Below are positions 44,153-53,108 of a DNA stretch of 64,000 nucleotides, piece by piece. Source of the DNA: Burkholderia sp. SRS-46 (lineage in GTDB: Bacteria > Pseudomonadota > Gammaproteobacteria > Burkholderiales > Burkholderiaceae); assembly GCF_004343775.1 (NCBI RefSeq), contig NZ_PTXL01000007.1:248001-312000 (forward strand). The letters run 5' to 3'. A model generated the notes under the pieces. The model was not told where the DNA came from. It saw only the letters and a list, made by a program, of their open reading frames with translations, and did not search any database. The translations under genes and the position numbers were made by a program. How positions within the stretch are numbered: position 1 is the first letter of the stretch; each line of letters begins with the position of its first letter.

Positions 44153-46498
44153 ATGACAAGAAATCGCTTCGTTATGCGGCGCGTCGCCACGACCTTGATC
44201 GTCGCCGGCATTATCGTTTCGCAGGCCGCCCACGCCCAGGTCACGCTCAATTTCGTCAACGCCGACATCGATCAGGTCGCCAAGGCGATCGGCGCGGCCA
44301 CCGGCAAGACCATCATCGTCGACCCGCGCGTGAAGGGGCAGCTCAATCTCGTCGCCGAGCGCGCGGTGCCTGAAGACCAAGCGCTGAAGACGCTGCAGTC
44401 CGCGCTGCGGATGCAGGGCTTCGCGCTGGTGCAGGATCACGGCGTGCTGAAGGTGGTGCCGGAGGCCGACGCGAAGCTGCAGGGGGTGCCGACCTACGTC
44501 GGCAACACACCGCAGGCGCGCGGCGACCAGATCGTCACGCAGGTGTTCGAGCTGAAGAACGAATCGGCCAACAACCTGCTGCCGGTGCTGCGGCCGCTGA
44601 TCTCGCCGAACAACACCGTCACGGCCTACCCGGCCAACAACACGATCGTCGTTACCGACTACGCCGACAACGTGCGCCGGATCGCGCAGATCATCTCCGG
44701 CGTCGACAGCGCGGCGGGCGCGCAGGTGCTGGTCGTGCCGCTCAAGAATGCGAATGCGATCGACGTCGCGACGCAGCTCCAGAAGCTGCTCGACCCGGGC
44801 GCGATCGGCAACAGCGACGCGACGCTCAAGGTGCTGGTGCAGGCCGACCCGCGCACCAACGCGCTGATGCTGCGCGCGTCGAACCCGTCGCGCCTCGCGG
44901 CCGCGAAGCGCGTCGCGCAGCAGCTCGATTCGCCGAGCGCGGTGCCCGGCAACATGCACGTGGTGCCGCTGAAGAATGCCGAGGCGACCAAGCTCGCGAA
45001 GACGCTGCGCGGGATGCTCGGCAAGGGCGGCGGCGAAACCGGCGCGTCGGCGACGTCGAACGACGCGAATGCGTTCAACCAGGGCGGCTCGTCGTCGAGC
45101 GGCAACTTCTCGACCGGCACCGCGGGCACCCCGCCGCTGCCGTCGGGCGGCCTCGGCGGCTCGTCGTCCTCGTCGTCGTATGGCGGCAGCGGCTCGTCGC
45201 AAGGCGGCGGCCTCGGCAGCGGTGGCCTGCTGGGCGGCGACAAGGACAAGAGCGACGACAACCAGCCGGGCGGCATGATCCAGGCCGACGCGGCAACCAA
45301 TTCGCTGATCATCACCGCGTCGGATCCGGTGTACCGGAACCTGCGCGCGGTGATCGACCAGCTCGACGCGCGGCGCGCGCAGGTGTACCTCGAGGCGCTC
45401 GTCGTCGAGCTGCAGGCGACGACGTCCGGCAACCTCGGCATCCAGTGGCAGGTGGCGAACAATTCGATCTTCGCGGGCACGAACCTGCCCGCCGGGACCT
45501 CGATCAACGGCACGGCGCTCGGCAGCAGCATCGTCGATCTGACCAGCCGCGCCGCGGTGTCGCCGCTCAGCGCGATCGGAGCAGTCACGCCGGGCCTGAA
45601 CATCGGCTGGCTGCGCAACATGTTCGGTGTGCAGGGGCTCGGCGCGCTGTTGCAGTATTTCGCCGGCTCGAGCGACGCAAACGTGCTGTCGACGCCGAAC
45701 CTGATCACGCTCGACAACGAAGAGGCGAAGATCGTCGTCGGCCAGAACGTGCCGATCCCGACCGGTTCGTACTCGAACCTGACGGGCAACAGCTCGGGCA
45801 ATGCGTTCAACACGTACGACCGCCGCGACGTGGGCCTGACGCTGCACGTGAAGCCGCAGATCACCGAAGGCGGCGTGCTGAAGCTGCAGCTCTATACGGA
45901 AGATTCGGCGGTGGTTCAGTCGAGCATTTCAACGGCGGCGAACAACCCAGGACCGACGTTCAACAAGCGCTCGATCCAGTCGACCGTGCTCGCGGACAAC
46001 GGCGAGATCATCGTGCTCGGCGGCTTGATGCAGGACAACTACAACACGTCGAACAGCAAGGTGCCGCTGCTGGGCGACATCCCGTGGATCGGCCAGTTGT
46101 TCCGCACGGAATCCAAGGCCCGCCAGAAAACCAACCTGATGGTGTTCCTGCGTCCGGTGATCATCAACGATCGCGAGACCGCGCAGGCGGTGACCTCGAA
46201 CCGCTACGACTACATCCAGGGCGTGACGGGCGCGTACAAGTCGGACAACAACATCATCAAGGACAAGGACGACCCGGTCGTTCCGCCGATGCCGATCGGC
46301 CCGAGCCAGGGCGGCTCGCCGGCGATGAACCTGTTCGACCTCGACAAGATGCGCCGCCAGCAGATGGCGCCGCGCTCGCCCGCGCCCGCCGCGCAGCAGC
46401 CGGCGCAGCAAGCGCAACCGGCCGTCCAGCAACAGGCCGTGCCGCAGCCGCAGATGCAGCAACAGCCGCTGACGGCGCCGTCGGGAGCCTCGCAGTGA
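44153..46498 (+). CDS. gspD: Type II secretion secretin GspD
   Basis: Outer-membrane channel of the type II secretion system. The protein is 781 residues. The signal peptide ends AHA before QVTLNFVNADIDQVAKAIG (residue 29). The N0-N3 domains follow, with a Gly/Ser-rich loop at about 317-369 in the N3 region. The secretin core includes VPLLGDIPWIGQLF. A Gln/Pro tail (about 740-781) replaces the usual S-domain region. The ATG of MTRNRFVMRR is at 44153. The gspE start overlaps its stop. Confidence 0.96.
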   Translation: MTRNRFVMRRVATTLIVAGIIVSQAAHAQVTLNFVNADIDQVAKAIGAATGKTIIVDPRVKGQLNLVAERAVPEDQALKTLQSALRMQGFALVQDHGVLKVVPEADAKLQGVPTYVGNTPQARGDQIVTQVFELKNESANNLLPVLRPLISPNNTVTAYPANNTIVVTDYADNVRRIAQIISGVDSAAGAQVLVVPLKNANAIDVATQLQKLLDPGAIGNSDATLKVLVQADPRTNALMLRASNPSRLAAAKRVAQQLDSPSAVPGNMHVVPLKNAEATKLAKTLRGMLGKGGGETGASATSNDANAFNQGGSSSSGNFSTGTAGTPPLPSGGLGGSSSSSSYGGSGSSQGGGLGSGGLLGGDKDKSDDNQPGGMIQADAATNSLIITASDPVYRNLRAVIDQLDARRAQVYLEALVVELQATTSGNLGIQWQVANNSIFAGTNLPAGTSINGTALGSSIVDLTSRAAVSPLSAIGAVTPGLNIGWLRNMFGVQGLGALLQYFAGSSDANVLSTPNLITLDNEEAKIVVGQNVPIPTGSYSNLTGNSSGNAFNTYDRRDVGLTLHVKPQITEGGVLKLQLYTEDSAVVQSSISTAANNPGPTFNKRSIQSTVLADNGEIIVLGGLMQDNYNTSNSKVPLLGDIPWIGQLFRTESKARQKTNLMVFLRPVIINDRETAQAVTSNRYDYIQGVTGAYKSDNNIIKDKDDPVVPPMPIGPSQGGSPAMNLFDLDKMRRQQMAPRSPAPAAQQPAQQAQPAVQQQAVPQPQMQQQPLTAPSGASQ

Positions 46499-47991
46499 GC
46501 GATGTGCTCGCGTCCCCCCACGACGGCGCGCCGGGCGAACGCCAGCCGCCGTCGCCGCTCGCCGCGCGGCTGCTGCCCTATGGCTTCGCGAAGGGTGGCC
46601 AGGTGCTGATCGCGCATCAGCACGACGACACGCTCGAAGTGTGGATCAGCGAACGCACGAACGACGCGGCGCTCGCGGAAATCGCCCGCAACTTCGGCTC
46701 GATCTCGGTGCACCGCGTGCCGGCCGACGAACTTGCGCAGGCGATCAACCATGCGTATGCGCGCCAGGACGGCAGCGCCGCGCAGGTGGTCGGCGAGGTC
46801 GAGGGCGAAGTCGACCTGTCGCGGCTGATGCAGGACATCCCCGAAGTCGAGGATCTGCTCGAATCGGAAGACGACGCGCCGATCATCCGGATGATCAACG
46901 CGCTGCTCACGCAGGCCGCGCGCGAACAGGCCTCGGACATCCACATCGAGCCGTTCGAGAACGCGTCGGTGGTGCGCTTTCGCGTCGACGGCACGCTGCG
47001 CGACGTCGTGCGGCCGAAGAAGGCGCTGCACGGCGCGCTGATCTCGCGGATCAAGATCATGGCGCAGCTCGACATCGCCGAGAAACGCCTGCCGCAGGAC
47101 GGCCGCATCACGCTGCGGGTCGGCGGGCGGCCGGTGGACGTGCGGGTGTCGACGCTGCCGACGGGCCATGGCGAGCGCGCGGTGCTGCGTCTGCTGGAGA
47201 AGGACGCGCAGCGCCTGAACCTCGAAGCGCTCGGCATGGGCCGCGACACGCTGGTGCAGTTCGACAAGCTGATCGCGCGGCCGCACGGCATCGTGCTGGT
47301 GACGGGCCCGACCGGCTCGGGCAAGACGACGACGCTGTACGCGTCGATGTCGCGGCTCGAAACGGCGACGACCAACATCATGACCGTCGAGGACCCGATC
47401 GAATACGACCTCTCCGGCATCGGTCAGACGCAGGTGAACGAGCGGATCGGGATGACCTTCGCGCGTGCGCTGCGCTCGATCCTGCGCCAGGATCCGGACG
47501 TGATCATGATCGGCGAAATCCGCGACCTGGAAACCGCGCAGATCGCGGTGCAGGCGTCGCTGACGGGCCACCTCGTGCTCGCGACGCTGCACACCAACGA
47601 TGCGGCGTCGGCGGTCACGCGGCTGACCGACATGGGCGTCGAGCCGTACCTGCTCGCGTCGTCGCTGCTCGGCGTGCTCGCGCAGCGGCTCGTGCGGCAG
47701 CTGTGCCCGGCGTGCAAGGAAGAGCGGCATGAAGAAGGCCGCACGGTGTGGCATCCGGTCGGCTGCGACAAGTGCGGGCATTCGGGCTATGCGGGCCGGC
47801 GCGGCGTGTATGAGCTGCTGATCGTCGACGAGCCGATCCGCACGCTGATCCACCGCAACGCGGCCGACGCGGAGATTCTCGCGACGGGCCGCGCGCAAGG
47901 GATGCGCACGCTGCGCGACGACGCCGAGCGCTGGCTCGCGGCGGGCGCGACGTCGCTCGAGGAAGTGTTGCGCGTGACGGGAGGCGCATAG
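46495..47991 (+). CDS. gspE: Type II secretion ATPase GspE
   Basis: Cytoplasmic hexameric ATPase that powers pseudopilus assembly. The protein is 498 residues. It starts at GTG (46495), overlapping the gspD stop in GTGA. The Walker A GPTGSGKTT begins near residue 272, and a tetracysteine zinc site has Cys404, Cys407, Cys424 and Cys427. The N-terminal N1E domain that binds GspL is present. The coupling between gspD and gspE is by overlap. Confidence 0.96.
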   Translation: MSDVLASPHDGAPGERQPPSPLAARLLPYGFAKGGQVLIAHQHDDTLEVWISERTNDAALAEIARNFGSISVHRVPADELAQAINHAYARQDGSAAQVVGEVEGEVDLSRLMQDIPEVEDLLESEDDAPIIRMINALLTQAAREQASDIHIEPFENASVVRFRVDGTLRDVVRPKKALHGALISRIKIMAQLDIAEKRLPQDGRITLRVGGRPVDVRVSTLPTGHGERAVLRLLEKDAQRLNLEALGMGRDTLVQFDKLIARPHGIVLVTGPTGSGKTTTLYASMSRLETATTNIMTVEDPIEYDLSGIGQTQVNERIGMTFARALRSILRQDPDVIMIGEIRDLETAQIAVQASLTGHLVLATLHTNDAASAVTRLTDMGVEPYLLASSLLGVLAQRLVRQLCPACKEERHEEGRTVWHPVGCDKCGHSGYAGRRGVYELLIVDEPIRTLIHRNAADAEILATGRAQGMRTLRDDAERWLAAGATSLEEVLRVTGGA

Positions 47992-47995
47992 CGCG

Positions 47996-49213
47996 ATGCC
48001 GGCATTCCGTTTCGAAGCGATCGATGCGGCGGGACATGCGCAAAAGGGCGTCGTCGAAGCCGACAGCGCGCGCGCCGCGCGCGGCCAGCTGCGCACGCAG
48101 GGGCTGACGCCGCTCGTCGTCGAGCCGGCGGCCAGCGCGACCCGCGGCGCGCGCTCGCAGCGCCTCGCGCTCGGCCGCAAGCTGTCGCAGCGCGAGCAGG
48201 CGATCCTCACGCGCCAGCTCGCGAGCCTGCTGATCGCCGGGCTGCCGCTCGACGAGGCGCTCGGCGTGCTGACCGAGCAGGCCGAGCGCGACTACATCCG
48301 CGAACTGATGGCCGCGATCCGCGCCGAAGTGCTCGGCGGCCATTCGCTCGCGAATGCGCTGAGCCAGCATCCGCGCGATTTTCCGGAGATCTACCGCGCG
48401 CTGGTGTCCGCCGGTGAACACACCGGCAAGCTCGGCATCGTGCTGTCGCGTCTCGCCGACTACATCGAGCAGCGCAACGCGCTGAAGCAGAAGATCCTGC
48501 TCGCCTTCACCTACCCCGCGATCGTCACGCTGATCGCGTTCGGCATCGTCACGTTCCTGCTCAGCTACGTGGTGCCGCAGGTCGTCAACGTGTTCGCCAG
48601 CACCAAGCAGCAGTTGCCGATCCTGACGGTCGTGATGATGGCGCTGTCGGATTTCGTGCGGCACTGGTGGTGGGCGATCCTGATCACGGTCGCGCTCGTC
48701 GTCTGGCTCGTGAAGGCGACGCTGTCGCGCGACGGGCCGCGCCTCGCCTTCGACCGGTGGCTGCTCACCGCGCCGCTCGCGGGCAAGCTCGTGCGCGGCT
48801 ACAACACGGTGCGCTTCGCGAGTACGCTCGGGATCCTGACCGCGGCCGGCGTGCCCATCCTGCGCGCGCTGCAGGCGGCCGGTGAGACGCTGAGCAACCG
48901 CGCGATGCGCGCGAACATCGACGACGCGATCGTGCGGGTGCGCGAAGGCTCGGCCTTGTCGCGCGCGCTGAACAACGTGAAGACGTTTCCGCCGGTGCTC
49001 GTGCACCTGATCCGCTCGGGCGAGGCGACCGGCGACGTGACGACGATGCTCGACCGCGCGGCAGACGGCGAGGCGCGCGAGCTCGAGCGCCGCACGATGT
49101 TCCTGACGAGCCTGCTCGAGCCGCTGCTGATCCTCGCGATGGGGGGCATCGTGCTCGTGATCGTGCTGGCGGTGATGCTGCCGATCATCGAGCTGAACAA
49201 CATGGTGCAGTGA
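47996..49213 (+). CDS. gspF: Type II secretion inner-membrane platform protein GspF
   Basis: Polytopic platform protein of 405 residues with two similar cytoplasmic helical halves, each ending in membrane helices (FTYPAIVTLIAFGIVTFLLSYVVPQV and the C-terminal LEPLLILAMGGIVLVIVLAVMLPI). It organises the ATPase and pseudopilins. It starts four bases after gspE. Nothing odd. Confidence 0.95.
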   Translation: MPAFRFEAIDAAGHAQKGVVEADSARAARGQLRTQGLTPLVVEPAASATRGARSQRLALGRKLSQREQAILTRQLASLLIAGLPLDEALGVLTEQAERDYIRELMAAIRAEVLGGHSLANALSQHPRDFPEIYRALVSAGEHTGKLGIVLSRLADYIEQRNALKQKILLAFTYPAIVTLIAFGIVTFLLSYVVPQVVNVFASTKQQLPILTVVMMALSDFVRHWWWAILITVALVVWLVKATLSRDGPRLAFDRWLLTAPLAGKLVRGYNTVRFASTLGILTAAGVPILRALQAAGETLSNRAMRANIDDAIVRVREGSALSRALNNVKTFPPVLVHLIRSGEATGDVTTMLDRAADGEARELERRTMFLTSLLEPLLILAMGGIVLVIVLAVMLPIIELNNMVQ

Positions 49214-49248
49214 CGGCACGTGCCGCCGTCACCGTGCTGCCGTTGCGT

Positions 49249-49659
49249 TCAGCGTACGTAGATCGCCGGGGACGGCGTGTTGGCGGGCAGTGCGATTTCG
49301 GCGCGGGCGCCGTTGCGGTCGACGACGATCGAGCGCTCGCGAACTTCGGCGAGCTTCGCGCCGGGCGCGACCTCGGCGCCGAGCGACACCGCGCGGGGCG
49401 GTTCGCCGCCGACGCCGACGATCGCGGCGGCGCCGCGCTGCAGCGCGAGAATGCCGAACAGGTGGATGTCCTGGACGGGATTCTTGTCGAGCTGTCCGCC
49501 GAACAACGCCGCGGCGTCCTCGGTGCGGATCGGGGGCCGCGCGGCGGCGGCGGGAAGCGGCGCTTCGCGAGCCGACAGCGTAACGACCCAATAGGTGGCC
49601 GTCGCGCACAACGCTGCGAAGAGGGCGAGGGAGAGGATCCGGATCGAGAGCGCGTTCAT
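49249..49659 (-). CDS. gspC: Short GspC-like type II secretion protein, opposite strand
   Basis: The protein is 136 residues. A single N-terminal membrane helix (about 7-29) is followed by a periplasmic homology region (about 55-130, QDIHLFGILAL and EIALPANTPSPAI) that meets GspD. The C-terminal PDZ or coiled-coil domain of longer GspC proteins is missing. It lies between gspF and gspG on the minus strand; in most operons gspC is first and co-directional. I recall this inverted position in B. pseudomallei. It would need its own promoter. Confidence 0.8.
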   Translation of the reverse strand: MNALSIRILSLALFAALCATATYWVVTLSAREAPLPAAAARPPIRTEDAAALFGGQLDKNPVQDIHLFGILALQRGAAAIVGVGGEPPRAVSLGAEVAPGAKLAEVRERSIVVDRNGARAEIALPANTPSPAIYVR

Positions 49660-49739
49660 GCGCGCTATTGTACGGATGTATGTGAAATTTGCGTTGAGTG
49701 AAAGCCCTTGGCGGGCCGCACCTTACAATGCGTGCTCCG

Positions 49740-49760
49740 CGCCCCGGCGTAACCGGGGCG
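49740..49760. other. GC-rich hairpin in the gspG leader
   Basis: CGCCCCGG-CGTAA-CCGGGGCG is a perfect eight-base stem, 68-88 bases before the gspG ATG and in the region between the divergent gspC and gspG. It has no T run. A TTTTTTT run at 49802-49808 is too far away to make it a terminator. It may stabilise the downstream message. Confidence 0.4.
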
Positions 49761-49827
49761 ACCTGGCCCGGCTGTTTCGGAACCGTCACTCAATCGACGA
49801 TATTTTTTTGGAAAGAGGTAGTCAGTC

Positions 49828-50280
49828 ATGCAAACGTGGATCACTCGCCGCAACGGGGCCGCTCGCCGTCAGCGCGGTTTCACGCTGATCGAGATCATGG
49901 TGGTGGTCGCGATCCTCGGGATCCTGGCGGCGCTGATCGTGCCGAAGATCATGAGCCGCCCGGACGAGGCGCGCCGCATCGCCGCGAAGCAGGACATCGG
50001 CACGATCATGCAGGCCCTCAAGCTGTACCGTCTCGACAACGGCCGCTATCCGTCGCAGGACCAGGGCCTGAACGCGCTGATCCAGAAGCCGAGCACCGAT
50101 CCGATCCCGAACAACTGGAAGGACGGCGGCTACCTCGAGCGCCTGCCGAACGATCCGTGGGGCAACGGGTACAAATACCTGAACCCGGGCGTGCACGGCG
50201 AGATCGACGTGTTCAGCTACGGCGCCGACGGCAAGGAAGGCGGCGAGAGCAACGACTCCGACATCGGTTCGTGGCAGTAA
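49828..50280 (+). CDS. gspG: Major pseudopilin GspG
   Basis: Main subunit of the type II secretion pseudopilus. The protein is 150 residues. The prepilin peptidase site is Gly17/Phe18 in RQRGFTLIEIMVVVAILGIL, with the essential Glu22 (plus-five). The C-terminal domain has the calcium-binding loop typical of GspG (KDGGYLERLPNDPWGNGYKYLNPG). GAAAGAGG precedes the ATG. The leader contains a GC hairpin at 49740-49760. Confidence 0.97.
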   Translation: MQTWITRRNGAARRQRGFTLIEIMVVVAILGILAALIVPKIMSRPDEARRIAAKQDIGTIMQALKLYRLDNGRYPSQDQGLNALIQKPSTDPIPNNWKDGGYLERLPNDPWGNGYKYLNPGVHGEIDVFSYGADGKEGGESNDSDIGSWQ

Positions 50281-50316
50281 CCGGCCGCTGACACTCCCCA
50301 CGCGCGACGCCTGTCC

Positions 50317-50832
50317 ATGCAAGCCAGCCGCACGACCTCCCGCTTCGGGCGCCGCGCCGGGCCGTTCCACCGGAACGCCCTGCGGGCACGCGGCTTCACG
50401 CTGCTCGAGATGCTCGTCGTGCTGGTGATCGCGGGCCTGCTGGTGTCGCTCGCGTCGCTGTCGCTGACGCGCAATCCGCGCACCGACCTGCGCGAGGAGG
50501 CGCAGCGGCTCGCGCTGCTGTTCGAGACCGCGGGCGACGAGGCGCAGGTGCGCGCGCGCCCGATCGCATGGCTGCCGAGCGCGCGCGGCTTCCGCTTCGA
50601 CGCGAGCACTGCCGACGGCTGGCGCACGCTGCGCGACGACCTGCTGCGCCCGCGCGACTGGGACGGCGGCGTGACGGGCGCCGACATCGACTACCCGGGT
50701 TCCGATACGCGCGTGAATCGCGTCGTGTTCGGCACCGAGAGCATCGACACGCCGGTGCGCGTGACGCTGCACTCGGCCGCCGGCAGCGTGACGATCGTCG
50801 GCACCGGCAACGGCCGCTACGAGGTGCAGTGA
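50317..50832 (+). CDS. gspH: Minor pseudopilin GspH
   Basis: The protein is 171 residues with a 26-residue leader, longer than usual, then the prepilin cleavage motif RARGFTLLEMLVVLVIAGLL with the plus-five glutamate. GspH joins the tip region of the pseudopilus. It begins 36 bases after gspG and its TGA stop is close to the gspI start. Confidence 0.92.
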   Translation: MQASRTTSRFGRRAGPFHRNALRARGFTLLEMLVVLVIAGLLVSLASLSLTRNPRTDLREEAQRLALLFETAGDEAQVRARPIAWLPSARGFRFDASTADGWRTLRDDLLRPRDWDGGVTGADIDYPGSDTRVNRVVFGTESIDTPVRVTLHSAAGSVTIVGTGNGRYEVQ

Positions 50833-50834
50833 CG

Positions 50835-51260
50835 ATGCGTCGACGGCCCCCCTTCCCTTCCTTCGCCGCACAGGCATCCGGCCCCCTTCGGGCGCGCGGC
50901 TTCACGATGATCGAGGTGCTGGTCGCGCTCGCGATCATCGCGGTCGCGCTCGCCGCGTCGATCCGCGCGGTCGGCACGATGGCGACCGGCTCGTCGGACC
51001 TGCACCGCCGGCTGCTGGCCGGCTGGAGCGCCGACAACGCGCTGGCGCAGCTGCGGCTCGCGCATGCGTGGCCGTCGATCGGCGAACAGAGCTTCGACTG
51101 CTCGCAAGGCAACGTGCAGCTGGTCTGCACGCAGCGCGTCAGCGCGACGCCGAACCCGGTGTTCCGGCGCGTCGAAGTGTCGGTGAGCGCGCCGGGCCTG
51201 TCCGGCAAGCTCGCGCAGATGGTCACGGTGGTGGCGAATGAAACCAGCCGCGCGCTCTGA
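50835..51260 (+). CDS. gspI: Minor pseudopilin GspI
   Basis: The protein is 141 residues; the prepilin motif is LRARGFTMIEVLVALAIIAVALAAS. GspI starts the GspI-J-K tip complex. I start at the ATG at 50835, two bases after the gspH stop; a GTG at 50829 overlapping gspH is also possible. It overlaps gspJ by 23 bases. Confidence 0.92.
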   Translation: MRRRPPFPSFAAQASGPLRARGFTMIEVLVALAIIAVALAASIRAVGTMATGSSDLHRRLLAGWSADNALAQLRLAHAWPSIGEQSFDCSQGNVQLVCTQRVSATPNPVFRRVEVSVSAPGLSGKLAQMVTVVANETSRAL

Positions 51261-51951
51261 CGCGCCGATGCGGCCGCCGGTGACGCGGGCCCGGTCCACG
51301 GCCGGCGCCGCCCGCGCGCGCGGCTTCACGCTGATCGAGCTGATGATCGCGATCGCGATTCTCGCGGTGGTCGCCGTGCTCGCGTGGCGCGGGCTCGACC
51401 AGATCATGCGCGGCCGCGACAAGGTCGCGTCCGCGATGGAAGACGAGCGCATCTTCGCGCAGATGTTCGACCAGATGCGCATCGACGTGCGGCGCGCCGC
51501 GACCGACGACGAGGCCGGCCAGCCGGCGCTCGGCGTCGCGGGCAATACGCTGCAGATCGTCCGCGAATTCGACGCGCCGGGCGCGGCGCCGCGCCTGCAG
51601 GTGATCCGCTACCGGATCGCCGGCGGCCGGGTCGTGCGCTATGCGTCGCCGCCGATCGACGACGCGAACCGGCTGCGCGACACGCTGAAGGATTCGGACG
51701 TCGAAGGCTGGAGTTCGGTCGCACTGATGGGCGGCGTCGGCGCGATCGACGCGAAGCTCTACGTGCCGCGCGTCGGCTGGACCACCAACCTGCAGTCGGC
51801 GGACGAAGCGCTCGCGCAGAACAACGACGCGCTCAAGGTGCCGCAGCTCGGCAACGCGCCGCCGCCGCGCGCGGTGACGGGCCTGCAGGTCAGCATCGGC
51901 GCGACGTCGCTGCGCGTGCCGGTGACGCGCATCTTCCTCGTCGGGGAATGA
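51238..51951 (+). CDS. gspJ: Minor pseudopilin GspJ
   Basis: The protein is 237 residues with the prepilin motif ARARGFTLIELMIAIAILAVV and a long C-terminal domain. It is part of the tip complex with GspI and GspK. It overlaps the gspI end by 23 bases and the gspK start by four (ATGA), so translation of I, J and K is linked. Confidence 0.93.
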   Translation: MKPAARSDAPMRPPVTRARSTAGAARARGFTLIELMIAIAILAVVAVLAWRGLDQIMRGRDKVASAMEDERIFAQMFDQMRIDVRRAATDDEAGQPALGVAGNTLQIVREFDAPGAAPRLQVIRYRIAGGRVVRYASPPIDDANRLRDTLKDSDVEGWSSVALMGGVGAIDAKLYVPRVGWTTNLQSADEALAQNNDALKVPQLGNAPPPRAVTGLQVSIGATSLRVPVTRIFLVGE

Positions 51952-53084
51952 CGATGCGCGCGCCCGCCTTCCGCTCCCCCCGTTCGCCGCACTCGCGATG
52001 CGCCCGCCGCGTTGCCGCCGCGCGCCGGCAACGCGGCGCCGCGATCATCACCGCGCTGCTGGTGGTCGCGCTGTCGGCGATCCTCGTGTCGGGGATGCTG
52101 TGGCGCCAGCAGGTGCAGATCCGCCGCATCGAGAACCAGCGCGTGATCGCGCAGGCGCAGTGGGTCGCGCGCGGCGCGCTCGACTGGACGCGCATGATCC
52201 TGCGCTCCGAAGGCGACACCGCGCCGGGCATCACCTATCTCGGCGGCATCTGGGGCGTGCCGATCGCGAAGACGAAGCTGTCGGACTTCATGGGCAAGAT
52301 CGGCATGAACGACGACAGCGGCGGCCAGGACACCAATCTGTCCGGCTCGATCGAGGATGCGCAGGCGAAGTTCAACCTGCGCAACCTCGTGTCGACGCCC
52401 GCGCCCGGCGTGCTGCAGCTCAACGCCGCGCAGCTGCAGACGTTCCAGCGGCTCTTGACGACGCTCGGCTACGACGCCGCGTTCGCGAAGCGGATCGCGC
52501 TGCAGGTGCGCGCGGGCCTGCTGCACTCGGCGCAGCGCTTCCAGATGGCGGCGCTGCCGGGCAACGCGGCCGCGCCGGTGGTGCCGGAAGCGGGCACCGG
52601 CCCGCAGACGACCTTCACCGACGAGCCGGGCCTGGCCGGCGGCGACCGGGGGCCGGCGCCGCTGATGATGACGAGCGTCGACAGCCTGCTCGACGTCGAC
52701 GGCGTCACGCCGGAAATGGTCGAGCGGCTGCGCCCGTTCGTCACCGTGCTGCCGACCACGACGCCCGTGAACATGAACACCGCGCCCGCCGAGGTGATCG
52801 CGGCGCTGGTGCCGGGGATGAGCGTCGCGTCCGCGCAGGCGCTTGTGTCGCGCCGCGAGACCGTGTTTTTCCGCAACGTCGGCGACGTGACGCTCGCGCT
52901 GCGCGGCGCCGGCGCGCCGCCGACCGTGCAGCTCGATTCGACGCTGATCGACGTCAACTCGAATTATTTCGTCGTACACGGCCGGATTCAGCACGATCGC
53001 GCCGAGGTCGACCGCACCTCGCTCGTGTATCGTGATCCGACCACGCACTCGACGCGGGTCGTGCGCATCCGCGATCAGCTATAA
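51948..53084 (+). CDS. gspK: Minor pseudopilin GspK
   Basis: The protein is 378 residues, typical of the largest minor pseudopilin. The cleavage region is RQRGAAIITALLVVALSAILVSG. The plus-five glutamate is absent, the normal state for GspK, which caps the pseudopilus tip. The alpha-helical domain of GspK and the acidic calcium region are visible. The ATG overlaps the gspJ stop. Confidence 0.93.
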   Translation: MTMRAPAFRSPRSPHSRCARRVAAARRQRGAAIITALLVVALSAILVSGMLWRQQVQIRRIENQRVIAQAQWVARGALDWTRMILRSEGDTAPGITYLGGIWGVPIAKTKLSDFMGKIGMNDDSGGQDTNLSGSIEDAQAKFNLRNLVSTPAPGVLQLNAAQLQTFQRLLTTLGYDAAFAKRIALQVRAGLLHSAQRFQMAALPGNAAAPVVPEAGTGPQTTFTDEPGLAGGDRGPAPLMMTSVDSLLDVDGVTPEMVERLRPFVTVLPTTTPVNMNTAPAEVIAALVPGMSVASAQALVSRRETVFFRNVGDVTLALRGAGAPPTVQLDSTLIDVNSNYFVVHGRIQHDRAEVDRTSLVYRDPTTHSTRVVRIRDQL

Positions 53085-53108
53085 CAACGCCATTCGGGAG
53101 AGGAGCTC

